Positions 7,479-15,590 of a stretch of 64,000 nucleotides of DNA are shown one piece after another. Position numbers and translations under genes: made by a program. The notes below the pieces were generated by a model. That model worked only from the letters and a program-made list of their open reading frames with translations, ran no database searches and was not told the DNA's origin. Numbering within the stretch: the first letter of the stretch is position 1; each line of letters opens with the position of its first letter. This stretch comes from Frankia sp. QA3 (GTDB lineage: Bacteria; Actinomycetota; Actinomycetes; Frankiales; Frankiaceae): NCBI RefSeq assembly GCF_000262465.1, contig NZ_CM001489.1, positions 6,243,357-6,307,356 of the forward strand, in the 5' to 3' direction.

Positions 7479-8798
7479 ATGTCATCCGGAACCCCGGCCC
7501 AGGGCGGTAGCGGAACCGCCACGGCCGACGCGAACGAGTCGCCGGCCACCTCCGGCGGAATCGCCTCGCCGGTCACCGCCTGCCGGTCCTGTGGCGGTGC
7601 GGCCCCGCGGCTGTTCCTCTCCCTGGGGTCGACGCCCATCGCGAACCGCCTGGTGCGCGCCGACGCCCTCGACGCCACCGACCCGTCGTTCCCGCTCGAG
7701 GTCGGCTTCTGCGAGTCCTGCGCGCTGGTCCAGCTCACCCACGAGCTGCCCGCCTCGGAGATCTTCGACGAGGACTACCCGTACTTCTCCTCGTTCTCGG
7801 ACATGCTCGTCCGGCACGCCGAGAAGCACGTCATCGACCTGATCGCCAGCCGTAACCTCGGCCCGGACAGCCTGGTCGTCGAGGTCGCCAGCAACGACGG
7901 CTACCTGCTCAAGGCCTTCGTCGAGCGGGGCATCCCGGTGCTGGGCATCGAGCCGACGCCGGGTCCGGCCGCCGCCGCCCGCGAGGCCGGCGTGCCGACC
8001 CGGGAGGAGTTCTTCGGCGCGGACCTGGCCCGCCAGCTCGTCGCGGAGGGCCTGCGGGCCGACGTGATCATCGCGAACAACGTGATGGCCCACGTCCCCG
8101 ACCTCAACAGCTTCGTCGAGGGCTTCTCGATCCTGCTCGCCGACGGCGGGCTCGTCGACGTCGAGAACCCCGGCGTCGGCGCCCTGCTGGCCCACACCGA
8201 GTTCGACACGGTCTACCACGAGCACTTCTGCTACTTCTCCACCATCGCGGTGGACGCCCTCATGCGCCGCCACGGCCTCGCGCTCGTCGGCGTCCAGGAG
8301 TTCCCCGAGCTGCACGGCGGGACGCTGCGCTGGAGCATGCAGCACGCCGCCACCGCCCAGCCGGCCGAGTCGGTCGCCGCCGTGCTCGACGCCGAGCGGG
8401 CCGCGGGCCTCGACTCGTTCGCGCGGTACGCCACCTTCGGCGACGATGTGCGCACGGTGCAGGAGGAGCTGATCGCGCTGCTGCGGTCGCTGCGGGCCGA
8501 GGGCAAGACGGTCGCCGCCTACGGCGCCGCGGCCAAGGGCGCGACGCTGCTGAACTCCAGCGGCATCACCACGGACCTCATCGACTTCGTGGTCGACCGC
8601 AACGTCCACAAGCAGGGCAAGTACATCCCCGGGGCGCGGCTGCCGATCCTCGACCCCGCCGTCCTGCTGGAGCGTCAGCCTGACTACCTGCTGCTACTGG
8701 CCTGGAACGTGAAGAAGGAGATCATCGCCCAGCAGGCGGAATACGCCGCGCGCGGCGGCTCCTTCATCGTGCCGGTACCCCGGCCGGTCGTGCTGTAG
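7479..8798 (+). CDS. Class I SAM-dependent sugar C-methyltransferase (TylCIII/NovU type)
   Basis: This 439-residue protein has the three-part layout of nucleotide-sugar C-methyltransferases. An N-terminal zinc site has two CxxC pairs (Cys35/Cys38 and Cys78/Cys81). A SAM-binding domain contains VEVASNDGYLL near residue 134, and the hallmark YHEHFCYFS near 246 supplies the catalytic His/Glu. A C-terminal Rossmann-like domain includes AYGAAAKG. Members methylate C-3 of 4-keto-deoxysugars. The start at ATG 7479 follows AAGGGGAGCGC; an upstream ATG at 7314 is in frame but unsupported. With the neighbouring epimerases it points to a branched-chain 3-C-methyl deoxysugar in the glycan. Confidence 0.88.
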   Translation: MSSGTPAQGGSGTATADANESPATSGGIASPVTACRSCGGAAPRLFLSLGSTPIANRLVRADALDATDPSFPLEVGFCESCALVQLTHELPASEIFDEDYPYFSSFSDMLVRHAEKHVIDLIASRNLGPDSLVVEVASNDGYLLKAFVERGIPVLGIEPTPGPAAAAREAGVPTREEFFGADLARQLVAEGLRADVIIANNVMAHVPDLNSFVEGFSILLADGGLVDVENPGVGALLAHTEFDTVYHEHFCYFSTIAVDALMRRHGLALVGVQEFPELHGGTLRWSMQHAATAQPAESVAAVLDAERAAGLDSFARYATFGDDVRTVQEELIALLRSLRAEGKTVAAYGAAAKGATLLNSSGITTDLIDFVVDRNVHKQGKYIPGARLPILDPAVLLERQPDYLLLLAWNVKKEIIAQQAEYAARGGSFIVPVPRPVVL

Positions 8799-8895
8799 GC
8801 GGGTCCTGCATCGTGGTGTGGGGTCGTCGTCATCTCCGCCTGCGGCCATCCGGGTCGCGGGCGCCGGTCCGGCGTCGTCGGTCGGGAGAGCGAGC

Positions 8896-11800
8896 ATGAC
8901 GGACATCGATGTGGACCTACGGGCCTCGGGCGGGCCGGAGGATCTGCCGCCCGAGGGCCCTCGCCCCGTCGAACAGACCCCGTCTCTTCCCCGGTCGGCC
9001 GCGCCGGCGCCGGACGAATCCTTGGCGGCCGGCGGCCACCGCGCCGGAGCGGGTGTTTACGATCCGGCGTACGTGGGCTTCGAGGTGTCGTCGCCCATCC
9101 CGCCGCAGACCTGGGCCGCACCCCAGGCCCCGCCTCCTCGCCTGCCCCCGCCCGGCTGGGGAACCGGCCCGGACGGGCGCCCGTTCCCCGACCGGACGGG
9201 ACCGGCCCCGGGCGAGCGACAACCCGACCACCCCGGGGCCGGATCGTGGGGTCAGCCCCAGGGATACCCCGGTTCGCCTGAACCGGCGTCCAGTGCGGCC
9301 GGCGAACCGGTCTGGCCGGGCCAGCGGCCCGCGGCCCCGCCGCCGCATCCCCAGGTCACCGGGTCCGGAACGCGGCCCCCGCCGCACGGCCAGGGACAAC
9401 CGCCGATCGGCCCGCCCGACCCCCGACGGACCGTGACCCCACCCCCGGCCCCGATGTCCGGCGCCCCGCCCCCCGATCGGGCTCCGACGCGGCCTCCCGC
9501 CGGCCATGGGATGCCCCGCGCCGGCCATCCGGCGGGGGGGCCGCCCGCCGCGAATCACCGGCCACCGGCATCGCCGGGTGGCTACCCGGCAGGATCGGCC
9601 CCCGCCCCCGGTCGGCCTTCGGCGCCTGCGAGCGGGCCCCGGCGGGGGCGGATTCCCACAGGGGGCCGCGTCCCGACGTCGCCGCCGGGCGGCTACCCGG
9701 CGGGGCCGGCGCCGATCGCGGGACGAGTTCCGACCGGCCCGCCCCCGGTGGGCCAGGTTCCGGCAGGCCAGGCCCCGGCAGGCCAGGCCCCGGCAGGCCA
9801 GGCCCCGGCAGGCCAGACCCCGCCGGACCGCGCCCCGGCAGGCCAGACCCCGACCCCGCCCGGCTGGGCCGGGTCCCGACCGCCCGGCCGGACCGCGTCG
9901 TCCCGGCCAGGTACGGGGGCTTCTCCTGCCGGTCCGGTCCCCGCGTCACCCGAACGGCCCCCCGCAGTGCTGCCGAGGCTGATCCCGGCGCCACCCGGTG
10001 GTCCTCCCGCCGGGCAGGCGCCGTCGCCCATGGTCCCGATCACCGTCGATCCCCGAGTGCGTCCCGTCCCGTCGGCCCCTCCTGCGCCGTCAGGTCCGCG
10101 CCCGCCGTCAGGTCCGCGCCCTGCGTCGGGTCCGCGGCCGCGGGTGGATCCCGCCGGTCAGGGTTGGATCGCGGTCAGCGCGGCGTCGCCGGGTTCTGCC
10201 CGGTCCGCCGAAGCCGGCGGTCCCGCGGCGGGCGGCAGCCTGCGCGGATTCGGACCCATGGCCGCAACCCCAACCCCAACCCCAGGCCCAACCCCAACCC
10301 CAGGCCCAACCCCAACCCCAACCCCAGGGCCGAGGCCGGAGACAGGGCCGGGAAATGTCGGCGGCGGTGGGGAGGCGAGGCCGGCGTCGCCCGCCGGCGA
10401 TGCCCCGGCCTCGCCGGAGACCTCGGCGCTGCCGGGGCTGCGCCGGTCGCCGGGCGGTAGCCCGCTGCCGCACACGATCACCTCGACGATTGACCTGAGC
10501 GCCCTGCAGCATCGCCTCCGCCTCGAACAGACCGAGGTCATCACCCGGGTCGAGGCTCCCGCACCCCGCTCGCACCGTCGCCGCCGCCCCGCCCCGCCGG
10601 ACGCGGAGTCCACCCAGGTGGTCTCCCGCGAGTCGTTGCCCGGCCAGTCGCGGCCCGGCGACCGACCGCGCGGCGTCGGCGAGTACCCGAATGCGCCGGC
10701 GGACCCCGACGGCGCGCGGCGGCGCGGCCGCGGCGCGGTCGCGCGGTCCGTTCCGTCGGCCACCGGCGTGGCCCACGAGGACCTCGTCGACGACCCGGAC
10801 ACCGGGCTCATCGAGCGGCGTGGCGCGCGAGCGGGCGGCGCGGCGCGGCGGCGGGCTGACGCCGGCCGGGCGGTCGGCGACCGTGCCCGCAGTGCCGATG
10901 GCGACGATCTCGGCGAGGCCGACGATCTCGAGCGGGGGCTCGGCCCCGGTGGTGGCGCAGGCGGCGGCAGCACCCGGTCGAAGGCGATCTGGACCCTTGC
11001 CGACCAGGCCATCTCCAGCGCGACGAACGCCGCGATCTCGTTCCTCATCGCGCGCCAGGTCAGCGATGTCGAGTATGGCGCGTTCGGGATCGCCTACACG
11101 CTGTTCGCCATCGTGATCGGGTTGTGTCGGGGCGCGACCTGTATGCCGCTGAGCATGTTCTACTCGGGCGCGACGCCGTCGTCGTTCCGGGCGGCCGCTT
11201 CGGCCACGACCGGGTCGTCGTTCGTCTTCGGCCTCGGGGTCGGGGTGGTGTTCGTCGGCGTCGGCCTCGCCGTCGGCGGGCCGGTCGGATCGTCGCTGTC
11301 AGCGATGGGCTTCGTGCTGCCCGGCCTGCTCCTGCAGGACGCCTGGCGGTACGTCTTCTTCGCCATGGGGCGGCCGTTCGGGGCGTTCCTCAACGACCTC
11401 GTGTGGGCCGTCGTCCAGATCCTCGGGATCTGGGTGCTCGTCCATCGCGGGGTGACCGAGTCGTCCCCGCTGCTGCTGGCCTGGGGGGCTTCGGCCCTGG
11501 TCGCCGCCCTGATCGGCATCGTCCAGGCCGGCTTCTGGCCATCACCGGGGGCGACCAGAAGGTGGCTGGCGGAGAACAGGACGGATTCGGCGTACCTGGC
11601 GGCGGAGTTCATCACGGTGCAGGGCGCCCTGCAGACGTCGATGCTGGCGATCGGGGCGGTGGGGTCGCTGTCGACGATCGGCGCCCTGCAGGGCGCGCGG
11701 ACGCTGCTCGGCCCGACCACCGTGGTCGGGGTCGGGGTGGTGAGCTTCGCCCTCCCCGAGTTCTCCAAGCGGACCTCGATGAACGTGCACGCTCGCGAGC

Positions 11801-12831
11801 GGGCGGCGTACGCACTGTCCGGACTGGTGCTCGCGATCGGCGCGGCCTGGAGCCTGATCTTCTACTTCCTGCCGGAGCGCTACGGCCAGGCCCTGCTGGG
11901 CGACACCTGGGACGGGACGAAGAGCATCCTGGGCCTGTCGATCCTGCACTATCTCGCGGCGGCGGTCCCGGTGGGACCGGCCTGCATGGTCTACGCACTC
12001 GGTAAGACCAAGATCACGTTCAGGCTGAACGCGGCCTTCGCCCCGATGCTGCTCGGATTCCCCATCATCGGGGCGGTTCTCGGTGAGGCCCGGGGCGCGG
12101 TGATCGGATTCAACATTGCTTTCTGGGCCATTGCTCCGGTCTGGTTCGTCCTGCTTCGCCGGCTGGGGCGGGAACATGATGCCGAGCAGGCGGCATTGCG
12201 CGCGGCGCAGGACGATCCGGGATCCGCGGTTGATCCGGCGCGTCCGGTTGCCGGCAAATCCGCCGGTGGTGGTGACGGCGGTGGGCGCGGGTCGCGGCAG
12301 TCCCGGTCGGGCGCGGGTCGGTCCGGCCGCCCAGGATGGTCGGACCGGGGAGCGAGGCCGCCCGAGCCGGTGCCGGCCGGCGGCCCGCGCGGTGGCGTGG
12401 ACCCCGTCACGGCGGGCGGATGGTCGCCGGATCGGGGACGATCACGCCAGGACCGACGTTCTTCCGGGGGACGGCAGCAGGCCGGTGGCCGCGCGGCCGG
12501 CGGCGAGTTCGACGACGCGGAAATGACCGGCGGGTGGGAGTTGCCCGAAGGCTCGGCGCGGCGTGATAGGTCCAGTACTAAACGACGGGATGGAAATAAC
12601 TCGACAAAAGTTCGGAAATCTGACGTCCCGGAAGAGTTGCGACAGGAACTACCGCGACCCCGGCCGACCCGCACGGATCGTGACCGTCGATCGCCGCGAG
12701 GGAAGTCGGGTGAATCCGAGCGCGGTATCGGGCCGGTGGATGATGTGGACGGTACGGGCCCCGCCCCGGAAGGTCACCGCGACGGTCATCGTCGCGCAAC
12801 CGGCCCGCGGCGTGGCGGGCGCGGCTCCTGA
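8896..12831 (+). CDS. Wzx/MATE-type polysaccharide flippase with giant disordered N- and C-terminal extensions
   Basis: Residues about 696-1085 form a typical polysaccharide-transport (MVF/Wzx) membrane domain with roughly 12 hydrophobic helices, starting AIWTLADQAISSATN and including a long QGARTLLGP loop. Such proteins flip lipid-linked oligosaccharides across the membrane. What is unusual is the rest. The first 690 residues are Pro/Gly/Ala-rich and disordered, with AGQAP, SGPRP and PTPGP repeats, and the last 220 are Arg/Gly/Ser-rich. The total is 1311 residues against about 450-550 for the family. The start ATG 8896 follows GGGAGAG; an upstream ATG at 8818 is also in frame. It lies between the sugar-synthesis genes and the Wzz-like gene, as expected for a Wzy-dependent export system. 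Confidence 0.85.
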   Translation: MTDIDVDLRASGGPEDLPPEGPRPVEQTPSLPRSAAPAPDESLAAGGHRAGAGVYDPAYVGFEVSSPIPPQTWAAPQAPPPRLPPPGWGTGPDGRPFPDRTGPAPGERQPDHPGAGSWGQPQGYPGSPEPASSAAGEPVWPGQRPAAPPPHPQVTGSGTRPPPHGQGQPPIGPPDPRRTVTPPPAPMSGAPPPDRAPTRPPAGHGMPRAGHPAGGPPAANHRPPASPGGYPAGSAPAPGRPSAPASGPRRGRIPTGGRVPTSPPGGYPAGPAPIAGRVPTGPPPVGQVPAGQAPAGQAPAGQAPAGQTPPDRAPAGQTPTPPGWAGSRPPGRTASSRPGTGASPAGPVPASPERPPAVLPRLIPAPPGGPPAGQAPSPMVPITVDPRVRPVPSAPPAPSGPRPPSGPRPASGPRPRVDPAGQGWIAVSAASPGSARSAEAGGPAAGGSLRGFGPMAATPTPTPGPTPTPGPTPTPTPGPRPETGPGNVGGGGEARPASPAGDAPASPETSALPGLRRSPGGSPLPHTITSTIDLSALQHRLRLEQTEVITRVEAPAPRSHRRRRPAPPDAESTQVVSRESLPGQSRPGDRPRGVGEYPNAPADPDGARRRGRGAVARSVPSATGVAHEDLVDDPDTGLIERRGARAGGAARRRADAGRAVGDRARSADGDDLGEADDLERGLGPGGGAGGGSTRSKAIWTLADQAISSATNAAISFLIARQVSDVEYGAFGIAYTLFAIVIGLCRGATCMPLSMFYSGATPSSFRAAASATTGSSFVFGLGVGVVFVGVGLAVGGPVGSSLSAMGFVLPGLLLQDAWRYVFFAMGRPFGAFLNDLVWAVVQILGIWVLVHRGVTESSPLLLAWGASALVAALIGIVQAGFWPSPGATRRWLAENRTDSAYLAAEFITVQGALQTSMLAIGAVGSLSTIGALQGARTLLGPTTVVGVGVVSFALPEFSKRTSMNVHARERAAYALSGLVLAIGAAWSLIFYFLPERYGQALLGDTWDGTKSILGLSILHYLAAAVPVGPACMVYALGKTKITFRLNAAFAPMLLGFPIIGAVLGEARGAVIGFNIAFWAIAPVWFVLLRRLGREHDAEQAALRAAQDDPGSAVDPARPVAGKSAGGGDGGGRGSRQSRSGAGRSGRPGWSDRGARPPEPVPAGGPRGGVDPVTAGGWSPDRGRSRQDRRSSGGRQQAGGRAAGGEFDDAEMTGGWELPEGSARRDRSSTKRRDGNNSTKVRKSDVPEELRQELPRPRPTRTDRDRRSPRGKSGESERGIGPVDDVDGTGPAPEGHRDGHRRATGPRRGGRGS
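9751..9855. repeat. 15-bp tandem repeats encoding AGQAP-type pentapeptides
   Basis: About seven units of a 15-bp motif based on GGCCAGGCCCCGGCA run from 9751. The first several are near perfect and the last ones degenerate. They encode the (A)GQAP/GQTP repeats of the flippase's disordered N-terminus. Confidence 0.85.
10265..10329. repeat. Telomere-like CCCCAA repeat tract in the flippase gene
   Basis: A run of CCCCAA/CCCAGG hexanucleotides encodes PTPTPGP. The minus strand reads as many GGGGTT units and has strong G-quadruplex potential. It is inside coding sequence, so this is a compositional repeat and not a chromosome end. Confidence 0.85.
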
Positions 12832-13065
12832 GCGCCATCACTGCGTCAGTCATAGCTATGACCGTTTACTATCCGCTATCGGCTATGCTCACAAATCGGT
12901 TCGTCAGATCTAGACCGTGGTCCGGCAATCGGGCCGGATGCTCCTGTGGGGGGCCACATTGAGTCCGCTTCACGTCCTGCTGGAGGTGTCGGTGCGTCAG
13001 TCCGCCGGCTCTCCGATCCGCGTGCGGGCGCGGTCCGCCCGTTCTGAGTCCGGGGCGGGCGCGTC
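12832..13065. promoter_or_regulatory. AT-richer leader between flippase and Wzz-like gene, with 14-bp palindrome
   Basis: A short AT-rich island (about 12841-12915) stands out from its surroundings. It contains the perfect palindrome GTCATAGCTATGAC at 12849-12862, followed by repeated CTATC/CTATG elements. The layout is that of an operator and promoter for the downstream chain-length gene. I cannot assign a regulator. Confidence 0.45.
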
Positions 13066-14631
13066 ATGAGCCGCAACGCACAGGGCGGTGGCGAGACCAG
13101 CCGGGCCCCGTCTGCTCCCTCGTTGTTCCGCATCATCCAGCCGCGGCTGCTGATCATCGTCATCGTGGTCGTGATCTTTGCGGCGCTGGCGGCCATCTAC
13201 TCCAAGGCGCAGTCGGCCACCTACACGTCGAGTGCGCGGATCTTCCTCTCCACGGACTCCGGCACGCTCGCCAACTCCGTCGACGCGACCCGGTTCGTCC
13301 AGACCCAGGCGCAGTTCGCCCAGTCCTCGGCGGCCGTGGCGGAGATCGCGAAGGCGCTCAAGCTGTCCGAGTCGGATGTGGCGAGCCGGCTGAGCACGTC
13401 CCCGTCGGACGAGGGCTACTTCTTCGTCATGAAGGGCAAGGGGCCGTCGCAGGAGGCGGCGACGGCTCTGGTCAAGGCGGGCGAGACGGCCTACAGCACG
13501 CTGCTGACGAGCTACGGCGCCAACAGCCAGTCCTCCGTGGACGCGCTGATCAAGCTGCGTGACCAGGTCGTCCTCGAGCAGCAGGCCGCCGGCCAGGGGG
13601 CCGACGCGGCCGGGGTGAACGCAAACTCCGTGCGCTCCCGGCAGATCCAAAGCCTCAACGAGAAGATCGCCGACGCCCGCACCGCGTCGGTGCTGGGCAG
13701 CTCCGCGATCAAGCTGGCCGAGCCGCCGGTCGCCGACGGCCAGGGCGGTCCCAACCTGCTGCGCAACACCCTCGTCGCGGCGATCGTGGGCCTGCTCGGC
13801 TCCATCGCCGCCATCTGGATCATGTACCAGCGCCGGCCGACGATCCTGGACCCGCACAACCCGTCGGACACCCTGGGCGTCCCGCTGATCGCCGCGTTGG
13901 AGCCGGGGCGCACGACCGCGAGCGCGGCCGAGACGCTCGTCTCGGCGATGTCGGCGGTGATGTCGCCGACCAGCAAGGTGGTCGCGTTCACCCCGGCGTC
14001 GCGCGGGGACCTCACCGCGGACCTCGTCGCCTCGGTCGCGGCCGCCTGGTCGGACGACCAGGGCGTCGTGCTGATCCTCGACACCTCCCCGTCGTCGGAG
14101 GTGCGGGCGTCGCTGGAGGGGCTGCCACGGGCGACCTCCGGGGAGCTGCCGCGCTGGGCGCACGAGCCGACCTGCCTCGCCCGCTCGTCCGGCACCGGGC
14201 GCGGGCACATCCTCTACAACCGGGTCTCGCCGGCCCGGGCGGCGCGTCCCGGCGGCCTGGCGCCGATCCTCGCCGACCGCGCCCCCGTCGTCGACCTGGT
14301 CATCCTGGTCACCTCGGCGCTGGCCGAGCTGCCGATGACCGCTGCGTCGGCGATCCAGGCCGACGCGGTCGTGGTCATCACGTCCACCGAGACGCACCTG
14401 AAGGAGCTGGAGCAGGTGCCGCGGGACTGGCCGGCGCTCGCCGAGCGTGTCGTCGGCGTCGTCCACGACGGCCGGACCGGCATCCGCCGGGTGACCAGCA
14501 ACGTCCCGGAGCGTCGCTCCTCGGTCGACACGATCACGTCGAACTCGCCGGTGGGCGGCGAAGGCGCGCCGAGCAAGCGCGGCGGCATGGACCCGGAGGC
14601 CACCGACCGCTACGCCCGCCCGGCCCGGTAA
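13066..14631 (+). CDS. Wzz/YveK-type chain-length protein with degenerate BY-kinase-like domain
   Basis: The 521-residue protein has a first transmembrane helix at about 28-46, an extracytoplasmic helical region and a second helix at about 234-254, the Wzz polysaccharide co-polymerase layout. The cytoplasmic C-terminus (about 290-490) aligns in style with bacterial tyrosine-autokinase ATPase domains: VVAFTPAS at the Walker A position, VVLILDTSP and VVDLVILV. It lacks the GKS/T lysine and the Tyr-rich tail. It is therefore probably a catalytically dead fusion that sets polymer length without phosphorylation. It follows the flippase gene and faces the polymerase gene across an O-methyltransferase. 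Confidence 0.8.
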   Translation: MSRNAQGGGETSRAPSAPSLFRIIQPRLLIIVIVVVIFAALAAIYSKAQSATYTSSARIFLSTDSGTLANSVDATRFVQTQAQFAQSSAAVAEIAKALKLSESDVASRLSTSPSDEGYFFVMKGKGPSQEAATALVKAGETAYSTLLTSYGANSQSSVDALIKLRDQVVLEQQAAGQGADAAGVNANSVRSRQIQSLNEKIADARTASVLGSSAIKLAEPPVADGQGGPNLLRNTLVAAIVGLLGSIAAIWIMYQRRPTILDPHNPSDTLGVPLIAALEPGRTTASAAETLVSAMSAVMSPTSKVVAFTPASRGDLTADLVASVAAAWSDDQGVVLILDTSPSSEVRASLEGLPRATSGELPRWAHEPTCLARSSGTGRGHILYNRVSPARAARPGGLAPILADRAPVVDLVILVTSALAELPMTAASAIQADAVVVITSTETHLKELEQVPRDWPALAERVVGVVHDGRTGIRRVTSNVPERRSSVDTITSNSPVGGEGAPSKRGGMDPEATDRYARPAR

Positions 14632-14663
14632 CCGCGCCGGTCTGCCCGGCTGCCCCGGCGCGG
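14632..14663. terminator. Hairpin after the Wzz-like gene
   Basis: CCGCGCCGG (14632-14640) pairs perfectly with CCGGCGCGG (14655-14663), starting directly after the stop codon. There is no T-run, which is usual for terminators in such GC-rich genomes. Confidence 0.55.
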
Positions 14664-14684
14664 CCGGCCCTGGCCAGAGCAATG

Positions 14685-14725
14685 ACGGCCCCGCTCCTCG
14701 CGCCCAGCGCGTCGAGCGGGGCCGT
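14685..14725. terminator. Bidirectional terminator between convergent Wzz-like and O-methyltransferase genes
   Basis: Perfect 11-bp arms ACGGCCCCGCT (14685-14695) and AGCGGGGCCGT (14715-14725) enclose a 19-nt loop that can itself form GCGC pairs. It sits between two convergent genes. Confidence 0.75.
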
Positions 14726-14820
14726 CGGCCGTCGGATGGCGGTTCGCCCCGCCCGGCGGCCGTGGTGAGGGCGCCCAATCCTGCGGTAGGCAGGCGGGGT
14801 CCGGCAACGGGCGGGGGCCC

Positions 14821-14876
14821 TTACTGCACGAGCGCGCCTTACTGCACGCACGAGCGCGCCTTACTGCACGAGCGCG
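14821..14876. repeat. Tandem duplication of the O-methyltransferase 3' end including its stop codon
   Basis: The 16-nt segment TTACTGCACGAGCGCG is the complement of the last codons and TAA of the O-methyltransferase gene. It occurs at 14821, in an expanded 20-nt form at 14839, and at 14861, where it is the genuine gene end. The two outer copies lie downstream of the real stop. Confidence 0.85.
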
Positions 14877-15532
14877 AGGACGAAGCCGTCCCAGCCCTTG
14901 CTGCCCACAGTCTGCAGCGCGGTCGCCGTCAGCCGCGGCTCCGCCCGCACCAGGTCCAGCACGGCCCTGGTCCCCTGGACCATGGAGTCCTCGCTGCCGG
15001 GATCGACGACCGCCCCGCCGCGCACCACGTTGTCGATCACGATCGCGCTGCCGGGGCGGGTCAGGCGCAGCGCAGCCGTGAGGTAGCGCGCGTTGTTCTG
15101 CTTGTCCGCGTCGATGAACACGAGGTCGAACGGCTCGGGTCGCGCGGCGATCAGCGCGTCGAGCGAGTCGGCGGCGGGACCGAGCACGACCTCCACGACG
15201 GCACCGAGGCCGGCGCGGTCGAGGTTGCCCCGGGCGACCTCGGCGTGGTGGGGATCGACCTCCATGGTGACCACCCGGCCGGTCGGTCCGACGGCCCGCG
15301 CGAGCCAGATCGTCGAGTAGCCGCCGAGGGTGCCGACCTCCAGCACCCGCCGGCCGGAGACCATGCGGACGAGCAGAGCCAGGAAGGCACCCTGGTTCGC
15401 CGCAACCTCGATCGGCGGCAGCCCGGCCGCGTGACTCGCGGCCCGTGCCTGCCGCAGCGCGTCGTCCTCGTCGACCAGGGTGTCGACGAGATAGTCGTCG
15501 ACAGCCCGCCAGCCCTGCGCGGTGTCATGCAC
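14861..15532 (-). CDS. SAM-dependent O-methyltransferase (family 3, catechol/caffeoyl-CoA type)
   Basis: The 223-residue product has the family-3 O-methyltransferase signature set: VLEVGTLGGYSTIWLA for SAM binding, the acidic VTMEVDPHH, the metal ligands in FIDADKQN and IDNVVRGG, and a final GSKGWDGFVLAL. Length matches the family exactly. These divalent-metal-dependent enzymes methylate vicinal hydroxyls. It lies 58 bp downstream of the polymerase gene in the same direction, so glycan or lipid tailoring is possible, but small-molecule methylation is equally likely. Confidence 0.88.
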   Translation of the reverse strand: MHDTAQGWRAVDDYLVDTLVDEDDALRQARAASHAAGLPPIEVAANQGAFLALLVRMVSGRRVLEVGTLGGYSTIWLARAVGPTGRVVTMEVDPHHAEVARGNLDRAGLGAVVEVVLGPAADSLDALIAARPEPFDLVFIDADKQNNARYLTAALRLTRPGSAIVIDNVVRGGAVVDPGSEDSMVQGTRAVLDLVRAEPRLTATALQTVGSKGWDGFVLALVQ

Positions 15533-15590
15533 CGGTCGAAACCTCCATCGTGGGGCCCGCCGGGCGCCCGGCCGGGGCCCGGCCGGTGGG

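Noticed and set aside
10265..10329. Telomere or replicon end suggested by CCCCAA repeats
   Set aside because: The tract is in frame inside a long gene, encodes PTPGP repeats, and genes continue on both sides.
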